A DNA stretch of 64,000 bases from Membranipora membranacea (Eukaryota > Bryozoa > Gymnolaemata > Cheilostomatida > Membraniporidae): NCBI GenBank assembly GCA_914767715.1, contig OU612068.1, positions 1,610,001 to 1,674,000 on the forward strand, given 5' to 3'. Below the pieces are notes generated by a model, which was not told the DNA's origin, did not search any database, and was given only the letters and a program-made list of their open reading frames with translations. The position numbers and the translations under genes were made by a program. Positions 36,971 to 51,900 of the stretch are shown piece by piece (position 1 is the stretch's first letter; each line of letters begins with the position of its first letter).

Positions 36971-39900
36971 CTAAAATACAAAACATCATAATAATCACAC
37001 CATTCTGAGGTTTGACCATAATGACATGTGAGTCATGCCTGGACACTAATGATTTTACATTATGTTGATCAGGATTTGTGCTCCCATAGAATTAGTAAGG
37101 CATCACAACTTCACAAGAATACTAACTAAGAAGCATGCAATACAGCTAGAGAAAAAATGAGCAGTTTATAAGTTATAGCTCATCATAGTAACTCACCGCC
37201 TAGGAGCTCCTCTACAGTCGGAGCCTTCTCACCCAGATCATCTAACAGTTCATGTATAGCATCAGTTGTGTCTGGAGCGATTTTAGTTTTATATTCGAGG
37301 AGTTTGCTGTGAGTGTTTATGATATCGTCTATGCTTATGTATATTTGTGGTTTAACTACTAAGGTAGCATCAGTGTATTGATCTATGTTGAAATGTTTCT
37401 CTGGTTGCTCCACATCACAAGCTTTGCGGAAGTATGTTCTGTAAAATAAAAGATCTAATATGAAGATCCCAGATTTTGTAGGACTAGTCTCCGTATAAAA
37501 ATTGCGCTTCTACACGGATGATTAGGAATTTAACTTACAGATGGCACATATAAAATGTACAGATACATATCTGTTTAGTGTCAGGGACTAGTTGGGAAAA
37601 GATCTTTATGGAATGAACCTGCCATGCAGATAGGTATATTCAGTGTCTGTCACTTACTTGAACTTCTCATGTGATCCTTTGATGTATGAGTTGAGACAAG
37701 CGAGATGTTGACTGTCTCCTCCACCGAACTACAAATCATTTATATTAATGAGGAAATCATCCGAAATATCACAAACTGTTAAATAACTCATAAGGGTAGC
37801 TTTTGATCAAACAATGAGCAATAAACCGAAAATCTTTATGATGATTGAAACTCATCTCAAAGTATACTCTTCTAGATGATTTTATTCGATGTTGCAACCA
37901 AACTATATTTAAACTTACTCCTTTGTTGGAAGCAGCAAACTGTAGTATTTTAGCGATAGATCCGAGGTTTCTTCTCTGATCAGGAGTTAGCCCTCCTTTC
38001 TCTATATCTATCTCTATGATATCATAAGCGTCTGGTGCTGCTATGGTAGAGTTGATATATCTGTAGTACAGTAAGTTACCTACGATCTACAAAAAAAAAG
38101 AAACAGCTTTCAATAACTAATGTAAAAAGGGGGAGCGCAGAGTTTCAAAACTCTTAATGCTGCAATACATCCTAAATCAGTTATGCGATGCAAAGATGAG
38201 ATATATATGTATTCTTTTGCAACGTGATAGGGACATACAATATGAGATTATAGAACCATTTATGACCTAAAATCAATAATACGTATTAATTGATCAAAAA
38301 ATTATTGAAGGGTTGAGCTCGCAAAACACAATATGTTACGGCTGGCAGCAATTGACCATCAAGCATCACGCGAGTCAAGTTAGTCAGTTTTACAGTACCT
38401 TGAGAATGTCTTTCTCTGGAGAGTTGGGGAATTTCTCGGTGAGAGCGTCAAACATACACTTAGCGATACACCTCATACCGTACGGGATCTGATCTAGTGA
38501 GGAGAGGATGAGCTCCAGGAACTTATCACTCCAGTGTCTGAGCTGCTGTATACTCTCCTCCATAAGCTGCTGTACAGGCTCGTGAGCTAAAGCCTCCTCG
38601 TTAGTCACATCGTAGGGCAGTCCACTACAAACATATACATCAGCATCAGACGTGAGATCAACGCAAGCACCTGTCTACAGGGTGTCATAGCTCCTGCTGT
38701 TCCTTGTCATAAGGCAGGATATTGGGTACCAATAATACCAAGCCCTGGAGAGACCAGGTTCTTGTATGTGCAATCAGACAGCACCTGCTTGACTAGTACC
38801 TATCAGAAGTATGAATATCACCAGCGGTAGGGTTGCCATGCAATGGTTCTGGTTGACTCAGTTGATCAGTATATAGCCGAACTCTGAACCTGAAAGCTTT
38901 CCCTTGAGGTCGATTATTAATACAGCAGACAACCTGCAGAGAACTACTTTATCAAACATACCACCACAAACTGCGGTTATATTTTTTAAATGCAGTTATA
39001 TCACATCACTAAACTTAGTATTGTTATATCAAAAGGCATTTACCGTCTCTTTTTCTTGTCATCACTAAAATCAACTTGAATGTTAGGCAGCAAAAACCAA
39101 TCAAAACGTGAACTGAAGCCAAACCAATACGACCTATACGCAAAAAATAGGCTTTGAGAGACATTCTCAATCAACAAAAATCTGCAAACTCACACCACCA
39201 GTTCACATTTATTATTCTGAACACAGCAGCAGCATTTAGAATCAGTCTGAGAGTCAAAGCTGTCCCAGTAGGGTTAGATAAGAGGTGACATCACTGCTCC
39301 CAACCTAAAGGCCAGCACAGCTTTGGCTCTCAAACTGAAGGTCTATCGTACGAAAACATGAAGGTTATTTACAATACTAAATTTCACCTAAACTTGACAT
39401 GCAACTAAAAACTTGGTATGCTACAAAACAACAGGCTATGTCAGAAAGAAAGAAGGATCTTCGGTTTAGCATGCAAGATAATCTTTGTTGGGAAAGTTTG
39501 AATTGTTAGGCAACTTGAATTATTATGAGGTGTCAAGTAATCAATTAAAAAAAAATTTCCAAGGGTCTTTTGCTAAGTTATTATTACCTGGCGACACCAG
39601 TCTCTGTTTCCTGTTGGTTGACCCAGCTCTTGTACACCTCTATTGGGTTAGTGTTGATCTTCACAGTTTTATCCTCCAGTAATGATGTCACTAGAGGGTG
39701 GAGCATGTCTTTTAGATAACTGTGTCCTCGAGCATTCCTAAAGTAAAACAGATCCTGTTTTGTATAAATTTATCCAATATATTTATTAATTACTAGAGCC
39801 AAGAAGGAAACCATAACATAGTTCTACATGATTTCCCACATGCCAATTTTGTCATAGGAGAAAGATAATTGAGAAATGAGAACTAATATCACATTGAATA

Positions 39901-42900
39901 TATTGGTGCAGAGTTAAATCCAAGGAACAAATTAGTTCCAAAGTGGTTCGTTTAGATTTCGAACCAGGACCTTGCTCACTCAGCAAGAAGTGATCAGAGA
40001 GTGATTATGGCATTTTTGAACACAGTGTTTGTGAATACCGTCTCACCTATGGAAGTCGACTACCATTTTGACTGCGAGAGGTTGGCCCGTGACGATGTCG
40101 CCCATATTCTCCACCTTCTCTATGATTTCCTGTCTAAGTGAGGTAGAGAATAGCTGCAGTAAGAGGAACTCTTCTCGAGGATTGGACGCGTAATTATACA
40201 GTGTGAGGATAACAGACTCTATAAACTTAGTGCTCTGCTGCTGGGGCATCTCCAGTATAAGCTTAGCCAGATATTGTGGGTTCACCTGATGAATCAAAAT
40301 AATCACAACATAAATATCAAATATCAGGAAATAAGTGCAACAATAGTGCAACATGTAGCCACAAAACAGATCCAGCCAAAGTTGGCTGCCATTTATATCA
40401 GAACTGTACAAATCTAATCACCAAAAAGCAGGCATAGCCCCACAATTACTATGTAGGTGATACTTTATTATGGCCAGGAGATGGTGGGCATAAGTCATAG
40501 GCTGTAGGTGGCAGTAGATAATTTACCTGTAGCTGATAGAAGAGATGCTGATAAGCCTCCAGTCTCTGCTGACTCTCCTTAGTAAGACTGGTCAGACCAC
40601 CCAGGGAGTAAGAGGAGGGATTCTGAGATTTAGACATCTTAGTATCATGAGCCACAACTTCCTACAAGTGTCAAATATCCACATTATAACAACAGATATC
40701 AGTATTCAGTCACAGTAGTTATGTTCTAAAACTTGAATCAATTTCTATACTGGAGCCTGTTAACAAAAGCATGCACTCTACTCTATGCATGTATTATCTG
40801 ACAAGCTGTCCTGCATTAATGAAAATTATAAATAAAACAGACACAATCCAAACTGTCTATGTTGACATGTGAGTGCTCCACTTCCACTGCATGTGAGAAG
40901 ATAATATTATGTGACTATAATTAATATATTAACTTTCAATTATCAATGGTATTTAACATTTTGCATATTAAATTTTACATATATTTTTTTAGGGGATTCA
41001 ATATTGTTTTTAATCAGAGCTTAGTATCCAGTGAGTTTAGAAGATGATCCTAGAAGACTTGAAGAATCTACCAGCGGGGTTGTTAATAAATAAGACGGGC
41101 AGGTAACTCCAAATAGTTAAATAGTGAAGAAGAGTAGCGGTTTGGAACCCACGGCTAAACTCAAGTCCACCCAATAATAATTACCAAAAATAAGGTGAGC
41201 ATGAACAAGACAATGGGTTTACTAACATAATTAATAACACACAACTACTATTTAGACAAAACAAAGTTACAGTTAACTCTTCGGGCATCACATGAGCTAA
41301 GGTTGCATGGTATATCCCCAGCTTGAATGATGCACTGAACTTGAAACCATTCCCACCAAGCGTGAAAAAATGCTGTGCGCCCGACACATGCACATCTCAA
41401 ACAACCAGAGTTAGTACAATCCACTTACTTCCAGATAATACTATAAAACAGATCATCAGTGTGAGTGAAGCAAAAACCTACATGTGAACCCTGACAGGGG
41501 AGAGTGGTGAACTACACCCCTGTCAAGTAAGCTTTAACATTCAAGCTAAAACGGCGTGATGTGACACATTAAACAGTCAAAGTTACCATAGACTAATTAC
41601 ATAAAAAGCCACAAATATTATGTTAGCAAAAGCAGCATGAAATAATACTCGAAGCTTGATTATGTTTTGAAGGCAATTTAATGTGTAACATGGAATCCTT
41701 ACAGCTAAATACTGCCCACTAAGAGAACATGATCAGTACTCCCTGATAAACCCACATAAGTTTTGTGCACACATATTGATACACATAATGTACATATGAC
41801 ATGCAATATAAGACCTTGGGCACGAGCTACGTTATTAAATAACGAGAAATTTAAATCATTGCCATTCCTTAACTCAGACACTAGATCCATTATTTCTTTT
41901 CATCGTCGGTGTCTGACTTACGTCGAGAGTGATTCTGTTTTTGACGAGTAGGCCGATCTTGATATCCATAGTGGCAGCATCTTTCTCCAGCTGTTGATTT
42001 GCTTTTATTTGAGACACGACGGCCTGCTTCTGTTTCTGTACCTCTGTTAATATTAGAAATGGACAAACGATGAAACGAAAGAATGAAGAGCGAGCAAAAG
42101 AATCTGGAGGATTCTGTAGGAGTTATCTCTCTTTTAACAATGAGAGGACAATCCCTGATTGACCTTCTGTGTATGTGTGAACGAAACGCAGGGAAATTAA
42201 ACTCTCTTTATTCAATTTGTTTTTATGAAATAGGGCTAGTAAACAACAACTCCTGAAAGCAACATTATCTTTGGTTCCCCTGGAAATCAGGTCATTATCT
42301 GTTATTCATCGCTAAAATTTAGATTATGTGGCTGTGATATTAGCTTACCGATCTCCTCCAGATAATCTGTGTCACTTCTGTCAAGAAGATGAGCAAACTT
42401 CCTCACCACATTCAGGGGTATATTCTCAGCATTCACTACAAAGTAAGCAATTGCAATAAATTTATATACAGAATTTGCCATATAACTAAAGCATATCACT
42501 GATGGGTGTAACTAGGGATACCTGGACACCAGGTGATACTAATGTTGAGGTGTAAGAGACTTACTGAGTGACTGATAATCTGATCTGGTTTTCTTCCCTC
42601 TCCAGGCTGATTGAATCTTCACAATAAAGGCAGCTTGACTAGCCATATAATCCAGTCTGTCCTTAAATTGCTTCCTTGCAAGAAACATACGAGTTGTTTT
42701 CTGCATCTACAATACAGAATCAAACCCAATCAATATACGGATTGCGTGGATCGCAAGAGATGGAAGTACACATAAAACACCAACATGATCACACAGAGAG
42801 GACTTCTGCGCTAGCGATAGTAGTAAGACAAGAATAAGAAGTATGTGCCAAAAATCCAACCTTGACGACGGCGTCCTCATTCTCCTTAAAGTGAGACATT

Positions 42901-45900
42901 CTTTTCTGATAAGCCTTCTTCTGTTGATGTCCTCTCACCGCAGCCTATAATAGCCATAACCATACATAACCATACATAACCATTCACATACAGACATATA
43001 CACTCATGTTTAGTGTGGTGATAAATAAATAAGAGCATCAGTGGTTCCCTTTGCTGCCATATCGCTGTTATATCAAAGCCTCCATGCTCATTTGTCGCGG
43101 CCAATTTTAAGCAGTATGGTTGGGTCGGTTAGAAGCGTCAATGGTAGCCCACTGTCTTCTTTCTTGGAGTTTTGAGAAACTTGTGGATCAAAAGCCATCC
43201 AGTATACGCATGAAGGACGGAAAAGCAAATTCTAAATTTTCTAGCCTATAAGTGGAACGACAGCCAACATGGAACATGCCATTACAGTGAAAAACTTATT
43301 TTGCTGAATAATTCTATCAGGCATGCACTAAGACAGAAACTGTCTGATTTCCTCATAGACAACAGAGATGAGATAAATTAGACATGGTTCAATACAAAAA
43401 GTATAATTGGAATTACAGATTCAGAGAAAGTTAAATTCATCTCGTTATAGGTTCAGCTGTGAAAACGGATACACTTTAGCGGAATTAGATTTTGAAATCA
43501 CCAAAAATATCCCTGAGTAAGATAATGTAAAGTATTGGGTTAACTAATTGGATAACCAAACGATACCCAAATATTAGATGTATTCGAGCGTTTTTAAAAT
43601 AACAATGATTCCTAGATGAAGCCTGGTATTCTCTGCCTGCTTAGTGATGGCAGGCAAAAGCCATCAAGCTGTACCTAAGCAGTTCCTAGCAATAGTGTTA
43701 AGTATGAAGGCATTGAAAGCCATTCTCCTTTTATATACAGTGACAGACCCATGCAAGCTTATATTACAAGTATATGTGGAGTAAACCAACTTACACGCAC
43801 TTCACCCTGGAAAATGAAATTTTAAAATTAGAAAATATTATGAAAATCTATATCTACAACGTCCCACCAACAGAGCATGTTGAATAGTATCCCAGAATGC
43901 AACAGCACTGTAATGTTTAGAAACTACAGAAGGTTGCAAACTGGAAACTTTCAACATGCCCGGTTTGATAATTCATATTGATACCTGTAATTTGACCACT
44001 TCTGGCTCCTGCTCTTTGAGGTAATTCAACCTGTCTTTATACTGTTTTCTTTTAGCATAACCTCGGAATGCTGACTGTAGCTTTACTACACTGCCTTCGT
44101 TTGATTCTAAGTATACTTTATGCTGATGATCTGAGGTAGTTTTACTTATTGTTTCCTGTAATGTATCAGTGCCAACAACACATGCGCATGAGCAGACAAA
44201 TATAATAGGTATATCTTGATTCAAGGGGTAATCAAATTGGAATTGTCCACTCATATGTTATGATTCCCAGCATTTGAACATGTAACAAGTAGGGGATCGG
44301 AAATCATTTAAAGCAAACACTTTACAATCAAAACATAGCGGTTGAGAAAACACACGCAGAAGGACCAGGAGTTCTCGATTTAATGTTCTGAATTGTATAG
44401 ATAGTTATGTAGATAGTAGAAGTTATACTTGTATTTCTGTGGTGTTGAGGAGAGAGTGATCTAACTCAGTACCCTCAGGTAAAGACCAGGCATAAGTATC
44501 ATCATTACTATTATAATACATCTCTGTACCGTCAGCTAGCTTAGTCAGCATAATACCACTGCCTGTAGGGCCTAAAATCATGAATACAGATAGGATGTGA
44601 ATAAGGGGAGGTGCATGATGATTGATTTCTGTTTTTTAATCATTTAACATTATTTTAAAACATGTGTTGACAGAGTGGCAGATTTAAGAACCTAAAAACT
44701 TGCACGATACAGCTTGTGAAAAATTGGTTGCATTTTATCATACCTTTCTCTGATTTATCAGTCTTGGCTTCCTTCAGTTTATCGACGTAATGTTGAGAGC
44801 AGTCGAGTAAGAGGTCGGTGTAAGCGAGCTGAGGAGCTGATAGATATCCGTACATCTTATCACATTCACAATCCTCATCAGCTAAGTACTGGTTCACTGT
44901 CACCGCGGCCTTCGATACTGAAATCAGGGGTGGAGTAAATACAAGCAACATAAGATAAGACCACAGAGAGAATTTTTCATCGTCAGTCTGACCGCTCGCT
45001 CGATAAGATGATAGTCATAATTATTCTTACCAACTTAGTAAACTGTGAATTGGGGTTTTTGCCACATATCATCTTCTGATCATTTTTAAATCCTAAACAA
45101 TAAAGAGTGATACAAGAAAAACATGACTGTAATACGAAAAAGCAAAAACTTACCACCAACAGCTTGTTCAGCTTGAGCGTTAGCAGTATCAATGGTGGAT
45201 TGGATTTCATTCCATGTGAGCGATTGTCCCTAAAAATGGAAAGAATTCAATTTATAATGTACAAGCAGATGAATTGATTCAATTAACTCTAGCATATAAT
45301 ATCATTTGGCTGAGTAGTGGCAGCAGCTATGATGACAGAGGCTCCACAAGATTCGCTCGGGCTAAGGGAGTAAGTGAACCCTAAATCCATAGGAATAACA
45401 TCAACACATAAGGTAAAATTTGTGTCACAGATCATTTTCAGCCCACACTGATTTGCCATTCAAGCCAGATGGAATCAATATTGTGGTCACTTCACTCTAA
45501 CTTACTGATGTTGGTCCACAGTTGCTATCAACAGAGAATGCTCCATCACATATTTGTGGATAAAATGTGGCTGTTAACCTGTTAGTGCTATATATTCCCA
45601 ATTATTATGAAGGTGCCATAAGGGTTCAGGGATATTAATATGCCTACTTAACATGTTACTGGATGGTACTGTCAAGATATGAGTGTAAGCCATTGTAAGT
45701 TTATCAGTGGGAATCTACTGTAAATAGCTGTATGTTGTATGAGGGTAGAGAGCGTCATAGAGGTGTTAGAGTAAAATTTCATCCAACACCAACTGCTCAG
45801 AGAGTACGATATTCAAACACTAACTACGAGATAGTTACTGGATAGTAAGAGCCCTCTAACTGTGGGTAAAGAGTAAAGTCAGTGCTATATTGTATATAAG

Positions 45901-48900
45901 TACAGAGAGGTGTATATTAGGTGATATTAGGTGATAATAGGTTATATACATACAGTGTTATTTACCTCTGGATTACTATCTCGGAACCTTTTCAGACTGT
46001 TATAGTAATGTTCGCTATTCTCTGATCTCAGATTCTCAAACTTAGATTCATCTTTAGTCAGCAGCTCAAAAAGAGAGGCAGCGTCTGAGGTGGCCAGTGA
46101 GTCGTTCACCTGCTCCACTATTCCAGCACCTGCCACAAGAGAATAACATCATGATAAACAAGAATGAGAGCAGTGAAGAAAAAAACGATTCGATTTGTCA
46201 AGCCATTGCATTTTAATCAAAAACTGAATTTGACGTAGGTTTATCTTTTGAACTAGGCGAATACTTACGTGCTTGTTCAGCCTTGACCTCATCATTGACT
46301 GTATCAATGAGCTCCTGAAGCTCTGAATGTGTGAGCAGAGAGTTCTCCTCCTAACATATATTAATATAATATAAAGGTTAGATTAACAACAGAAGCCAAA
46401 TAACAAATCATGCAAATTTCATATTTGAGGTCATTGGGAGTTATCCTACTGTTAGTCATGATGGGACAACTCTGCAACGGAACGTAAACTTTGTTCATGT
46501 TTGTCTGCACGATAATATAATTGAGATTAACATACCTGTTGTTTGTTCTGCTGTGCTGTTAGTATAGCCTGCTGATAGTCGTTTACATTATCAGTCTCTA
46601 CGGCCACTAGATGTACATTATCATCATTGAGAGAGGTCAGTAGGTCAATGTGTGTAGCTGCCGCTGCCTTGTTCACCTTAGCGACAGCACTCAACACCTT
46701 CACTCCTCCATATACCTCTTCATATACCAGGTCAGACTGAGACAAGCGGTAACAATTTAATTTATTTTACTTTATTCTTAATTGCAACACAACACATCAG
46801 TTGTGAGATACATACAAAGGAAAACTTGGCCATATCTGATTAGCAAAACTCATGCAAGAAAATCTATATCAAAAGAGGGACTCTTTTCTGGGGAATGTTT
46901 GTGCTATTAATCACACTATCAACAGTTACCATGCTTTCCTCAACTGTGACAGCTTTTAGGTTGAGCAATCCTAACTCTCAATTTGCAGAATAGGGGTTAG
47001 ACTAATTAAATATTATTTAAACCCAACCCCAAGGGGTTCAGTGTTTCAGTGACTAATAACACAGTGACATCACACTCACTCCTTTTTCCTCTTTGATACT
47101 ACTGAACTCCTCAAAGTAGAGAGCTGAGGCGTAGTCCAGTACAGGAGGATAGTTAGCCTTAGGACTGGCTAATGCCTCATATAGCTCTTCTTTACTGGCA
47201 GCGATCAGCGCTTTATTCACTTTATCCACAGACAAATCCTCTACAAAAAGGAGGTGAGAAAATCATAATGTGTTATCACGGAGCGGATAACTTTGCAAGC
47301 GTTCTGATAGTACAAGGCTGGGATTGAGCACCTAGCGCTAGTAACTGGAGCCTAACTTTGTTTAAAATGCAGGCGTATTATCAGAGTATCGGAGATTACT
47401 AATCTACTATTACAAATCAATCAGGGTGTGCAGCTGCAGTGATTATGTAGTTCTTGCGCAGAAACAAACAACATGGATTAAAGGAAACTCTGAATCATAC
47501 TAGAGGGGCTTAACGCCCACACAGCATACTTCAGTGTTATGCCTCATTAATCTTGGATTAGAACAGATGAAACAATTGCAAGCTTACCACTTGCCAACAT
47601 TGCCAGAATTGTAGATGTCACAAATAAATATCCATGGTAACTTAGCCACATACTGGGCATCTAGCTACCAAGTAGGTTACGCTAATAAACACCCAAAGAA
47701 TTACTAAGTTTGGCATATCTATTCTTACTTTGATAGTTGAAGTCACAATCTTTATTCGCCTCCTCCACGCCTAGCTGAAGCTCGGGTTTATCTAGTATTG
47801 CAGAACTATTAATATTGTTCTGGAAAAAAAGATGACATAGTTGATGAACCATCAATGATTTGTTAGACTGTTACTCCCTGATATTAGAAGTCATATAATA
47901 GATTGGCCAGGGACTCAATTAATTGATCATCAATAACATTTCCATAAGAGGTTCTGCTTTAACGAGCTTTAACAAGCAGGCAACCTGATAAGATTTCCTA
48001 ATAGCCAAGCAGAAGGTTCGAAATTTGTCCCAGAAAGTGACTGGAAACCAACCAGCTGCAACTCTGCACTCTATGTTCCCTAATCAGGTTTGGCTGCTTA
48101 TAACTTGATTACCTGTTTCTGTTCCCTAGCCTGTGACAGTGTAGAAAGGTAGGCGGGTGAGTTGTCTTTCTTGACTTGGGAAAGTTTCAGATAAGGAGAA
48201 AACAGATTTGTGCTAAGTGACTCGGCGTTCTGATCGACCAGCGATTGATCTACCTTTTTCAACGTCTCCTGGACTGTAAATAAGGGATAAAAGTTACAAA
48301 TTATGTGACAGTGCCGACATGTTTTTATTGGCCACATGAAAAGAAGATGTTTTTTGGCTGACTTCATTCAGAGCAACCTAATTTTCCAGGACAACCAATA
48401 TTGGTTTAAAGGGGTACCATTCAATATCCTATTGATCTGGTATACATGCTTTATTATCCTAGATGTCAGCAAAGGTCGATCCCAACACTCGGAATGGCAA
48501 AGCGACCTAAATTTGATCCTCGCGTTGGTAGATTGACTAACCGTTGGTAGATTGCATTGCCCTTGATAGATTGACTTATTGACTTACCATTGACGTCATC
48601 AAGCTGTGATTGAATCTCAGCCTGTGTTAGAATCTCATCATAAATATCTTTGTCCTCTTTGGACTCATCTCCATTTTCCTATAAAACAAACAAATCACTC
48701 AGTCAGTCAATGGCTGTTCTGTTTAATCTGATATCCCAAACAACAAAGCGGTCTAACAGCTTCGGACAATCAGACGATGAGAAGGTAGAGAAGGTATAAT
48801 AGAGAACACACACGAGCGGCGGCAGCAGACACTGAACACATGGGCAGCAAAGTCTAGCTGTAGAGATTGTAATCTGGGGAAAACAAAGAAAAGGGAAAAC

Positions 48901-51900
48901 CAGAAGTATCTGATCAATGACATCACATTTTTGGTTAGCGTAAAAATCAGGATTCATCCTATACTGGTAGTTCTACACAAAGAAGGAATAGAAATCTAAG
49001 GTATCCAGATCATAAGATGACATGAAATTAAAGCAATTATAAAAACAGGTAATCACTAAAGGATATTGAGCTTCCCTCCCCCACCCGTCACGTCCCAAAA
49101 CAGTTAATACATGGCTGGCCATAGGCCATCCTCCTATTGGCTCAACTAACAAGAATACCAGACCAAGAGAAGATAAGATATACAGGTATGTTTCCAATTC
49201 AATCTGGATTCTTGACTTACTACACACAAAAACTTGAGATTTATAGAATCAGATATATAACCTTGAAACTGCAACATACACTGGTGTTGGTGCATACTGT
49301 TTTCACACACTCTGAACCCCAATGATGGTGTACAACTATAAAACCCAGTGGCTGATACAAAAAATCACCCCTAGAATGTTAAAAACTATCATCATTGCTA
49401 GGTTAGGGTGCTTTTACCTGTTGATCTTGTTCTCTCTAGAAAAATTGCAGAGGAAAGCTAAAACAAAGCGCGAAGGTGGGTTCGCTAGCTACAGATACAG
49501 ATGTGGTTGAAAAAGGAGCCCACTGAGAAAAAAATACTTAGCTAGAAACTAGAATTTTGCCAGAAAGTAAAACTTAAATTTGATGCAATGATTTCAAAGG
49601 TACAAGGTACTAGGCTACGGACTGACACAATCACCATCAATTAAGTTCCATGTCCAGACAGACAGCCGAATGTGACACAGTTATATACAGTTTATATAGG
49701 TCACACTACCTATGTATGTATCTATGTATCTATTAGAAGTGCAAACAATAACCTTCGATTTGAAACCAGTGAAACCACCGCAAACATAACATTAACCCAT
49801 TACGTAGTCTCGCTATTTAGCGTTTAGATAGCAGATCAAAACAGGCAGCGCAAAATATCTATTGAATGTTTGACAATGTACACCATTCACCACAATCCAG
49901 CACCTGTAGAGTTCATTGCCGCCACAAAAGAATTCACTGCAGCAAACTTTGTAAGCAGATTGTCAACAAGTCAATCATTTGTCATCTAGGACTGCCTACC
50001 TTGTTAGTTGCGTTCATAGCTTTAACTTGTTTAGAGTTTGACAGGCTCTCTTGGTAAGGATCTGCAAAATCAGGCTCAACACTGGAAATGTGAGCCATCG
50101 GGTTCTGTAGGGCTATCAGTGTCTCCTAAAATGCAAAAAAAGCACTAAACTACAACTGAAAATCAAGGAGGCCACAACAATATCGGACACACTTATTCTA
50201 GTGATAGATTAAAGTACAATGCACCAGCTGTAACCAGAAAAACCAACAAGCAGATCCATTTAGTACTACTCATTATGCACTCTTGTGACATAAAGGCATA
50301 GAGCCATATGTAGTATAGTATGATTGTATGTACCAGCACTTGAACAAGGTAAACAAAGTTTAGAACAGATTATGATGATAATAGAGTACTTTCATCATAC
50401 AACATGATAAAGGCTACCATGGTCTGGGATATGACGTGTTGGTCAAACTTTGCCTGTAATGAGGTTGGCATGAGATAGCGATCATGATGATACAAAGTTT
50501 GGTGGTGTCATGACTTGATTTAGTTACAGCAGAGCTAAGTTTTGATGGACTTGAAATCAGCGATGATGGGTTCGTTGGAATGTCTAAAAATAGCAGTACC
50601 AGCTGTATATCAGAATAAAAAAAATACCGGTAACAAGATGGAATATTTTGGCATACAAACGAATATACCACTAACACAGCACCCAAAAATGTCTGAATCA
50701 TACATCCTGCATTCCGATTATTGTAGAAGAGGCTGTGATCTGTATAATAGCTGAGAAATCCTGTGATGACATACTATTAGTAACTAGAATTGTTACCATG
50801 CGCTCACTAATTGGTGAGTTAGGCTGAGAAAACCAACTCATCAATGATGAGGCATACTAGTTCCTACTGTTGGCACGGCATGTAAGGATAGGGTGTATAG
50901 ATAGAAGTATGTACTCATTATCAGATAAGGTGAGATGAGTAATGGGACGCAGAACCATTCTAACGCCTCCCATAATCACCCACAATGGCCAAAAGTAGCC
51001 ACTAGAGGGATAAAAAACTAGATTGTAATCAGAGGGGTCCGTGACTATTAGTTCATGTGGTCCTACTCATCACTATTACATCATACTGTGCTGAGAGCCC
51101 TAGAGAACCTCAAGTACATACTGAGGTTAAGTACTCCATGAGTTTAAGGGGCACAGTAAGATAGATGCTGTACCTTTACTTCCTTGTCAGGGTGTTCAGT
51201 CAGATACAAGAAAGTTACAGAGCTTCTTGTCACCATGTATTTTGACTGAGAATTAACCAGCTTCAGGCTGGTTAATAGATATTGAGGTGGAGTTGAAGGT
51301 TGAGGTCTGACTGAATTTTGTAGGTTTAGTGATTTATGAGTAAAATGATGTATAGTATCAAAGTATTGTGTTAGTAACCATGAGGATCCTATATTATGTT
51401 GACCCATCCCTAAAATGAAGCATATTCTATATGATGTTACCTGGCTGACGTTTTTGTCGATAGCCTCGTTGATAGCGATGACAGCAGCGTGGAGGGCTGC
51501 CTCATCTACCGGCATCTCATTGGCTAATATTCCTCCAATCTTACCAAAGGCTGGCATCTGTATACCATACTTATCTAGTTCAGCTCTCATAGCACTGATC
51601 TCCTCCTCTGCAAAGAATTATATATAACAGTGAGGCAGGTAACAGGGGGGCAGAGTACGTCAGAGCCTGGGAGATCGGAGCCTTGGACAGGGGAATGTGC
51701 GCCGGAGTTTATGTCAGGGGCCAGTATACGACACAGCCACGGCCGAGGGACCGGTCTCAGTATATCAAATCATAATCTGTTTATGGGTCATGACCGTTGT
51801 TGTGCAAGACTCTGTTAAGAGCAAGTGGAAAACATAAACAGGTCAAACACAGACATTCATATATAACCCTGATAAGGCTATAAATTATACTGGGTTTTCT

